A DNA stretch of 64,000 nucleotides from Actinomadura coerulea (lineage in GTDB: Bacteria; Actinomycetota; Actinomycetes; Streptosporangiales; Streptosporangiaceae): NCBI RefSeq assembly GCF_014208105.1, contig NZ_JACHMQ010000001.1:3472001-3536000 (forward strand). The letters run 5' to 3'. Below are positions 63,402 to 64,000 of this stretch, in pieces. A program made the position numbers and the translations under genes. Below the pieces are notes generated by a model. That model was not told where the DNA came from, did no database searches, and saw nothing but the letters and a program-made list of their open reading frames with translations. The first letter of the stretch is position 1. Each line of letters begins with the position of its first letter.

Positions 63402-64000
63402 ATGCCGTTCGTTCGCTTGGGCCGAAGCAGGGTGAAGACGTTCTCCCTTTGCCTGCTCACGCTTGTCGTCATCGCCCTTATCGCAGCTTCACCGTGGGGC
63501 TTGCGCGCTTTCGGCGGCCCGACGGCCCGCTGGGAACGGTTGAGTTTCATCGGTCAGACCTACGGCGCCGCATCGGCGCTCCTGGCCGCCCTCGCACTGA
63601 TCGGCATCGCGGCAACCCTGATCTTCCAGGCGCACGACACGAGGATCGCGCGGGAGGAGGCCAGGCGCATCGCCATAGCGGAGCTGCTCAAGATGGCCAT
63701 GGACGACCCGGCCCTCGACGAGGCATGGGGACCGGTTCCGGCGGATGCGGACCGCAAGGCCAGGCGGCAGCTCATGTACATCAACATGATCCTCTCCGAG
63801 TGGCAGATGTCCTTCGAGACGAAGGCTCTTCCCGAGAAGCGGCTGCGCGCCATTTCGCGGGAGATGTTCTCGGGGCGTCCTGGCCGGGCCTTCTGGGAGG
63901 AGGCGCGTCAGGTCCGCATGGGGACCGCTGGGAGCAGGCGAGCGCGCCGGTTCCACGAGATCTTGGACGAAGAGTACGGGCTGGCACCCGTTCCCCCGCC
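63402..64000 (+). CDS. DUF6082-like membrane protein (3' end beyond the window)
   Basis: ATG 63402 opens a frame that runs uninterrupted to base 64000, so the C-terminus is missing. Two helices (FSLCLLTLVVIALIAASPWG and ASALLAALALIGIAATLIFQ) precede a cytoplasmic helical domain. That domain has the pattern YINMILSEWQMSFETKALPE and FWEEARQVRM, which matches DUF6082. It follows the DUF6879 gene by 14 nt, probably in the same operon. The function is unknown. Confidence 0.75.
   Translation, partial: MPFVRLGRSRVKTFSLCLLTLVVIALIAASPWGLRAFGGPTARWERLSFIGQTYGAASALLAALALIGIAATLIFQAHDTRIAREEARRIAIAELLKMAMDDPALDEAWGPVPADADRKARRQLMYINMILSEWQMSFETKALPEKRLRAISREMFSGRPGRAFWEEARQVRMGTAGSRRARRFHEILDEEYGLAPVPP

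Overview
The window is high-GC DNA with strong third-position GC bias, frequent GTG/TTG starts and many 4-nt stop/start overlaps. Its gene families (XRE-DUF5753/DUF397 pair, DUF1707, DUF6879, DUF6082, FprA, a pSAM2-like integrase) point to a mycelial actinomycete. Streptosporangiales/Thermomonosporaceae (Actinomadura-like) is my inference, not a demonstrated placement.

Layout. 1-1737: the int/xis end of a pSAM2-like integrative element whose body lies off the left edge, followed by gene debris (1738-2393). 2390-6786: ornithine-cyclodeaminase-family protein, HAD hydrolase, TMEM175-type channel and a two-component system. 6791-8065: a complete IS30-family element between convergent genes; its right end supplies part of the stop codon of an acyl-CoA synthetase. 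8064-13305: fatty-acid activation and beta-oxidation (thiolase plus fused hydratase/dehydrogenase) with operator-like palindromes. 13493-19472: amino-acid permease, FprA, and divergent dxs and idi. 19626-22737: a sugar ABC importer without its ATPase. 22977-32349: ASCH-like protein, Uma2 nuclease, Mug glycosylase, TauE/SafE exporter, aldo/keto reductase, aconitase, secreted carboxylesterase and DUF2804 protein. 32482-39557: a tightly packed hopanoid operon (hpnC-hpnD-hpnE-prenyltransferase-shc-hpnH). 39598-43329: a PAP2/wax-ester-synthase fusion divergent from a PadR regulator. 43382-48214: an Entner-Doudoroff operon (edd-glk-eda) divergent from a ROK regulator, with a 51-bp in-frame tandem repeat between edd and glk.

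48675-57167 is a class IV lanthipeptide cluster: LanL synthetase with all three LanC zinc ligands, an S9 prolyl-oligopeptidase-type peptidase, a 51-aa precursor whose core closely resembles venezuelin as I remember it, a 16-bp hairpin, and a two-subunit ABC exporter with one degenerate ATP site. The synthetase, peptidase, precursor and exporter form one directional unit, so modification, leader removal and export can be proposed from context.

57178-60720 holds an XRE-DUF5753/DUF397 pair whose XRE gene is split by a sense-orientation group II intron (57907-60451). Removing the intron rebuilds an uninterrupted 270-aa regulator. The right end has a HATPase protein, an overlapping three-gene ECF sigma operon (30-aa membrane peptide, sigma factor, Cys-containing membrane protein), and DUF6879 and DUF6082 proteins, the last running off the window.
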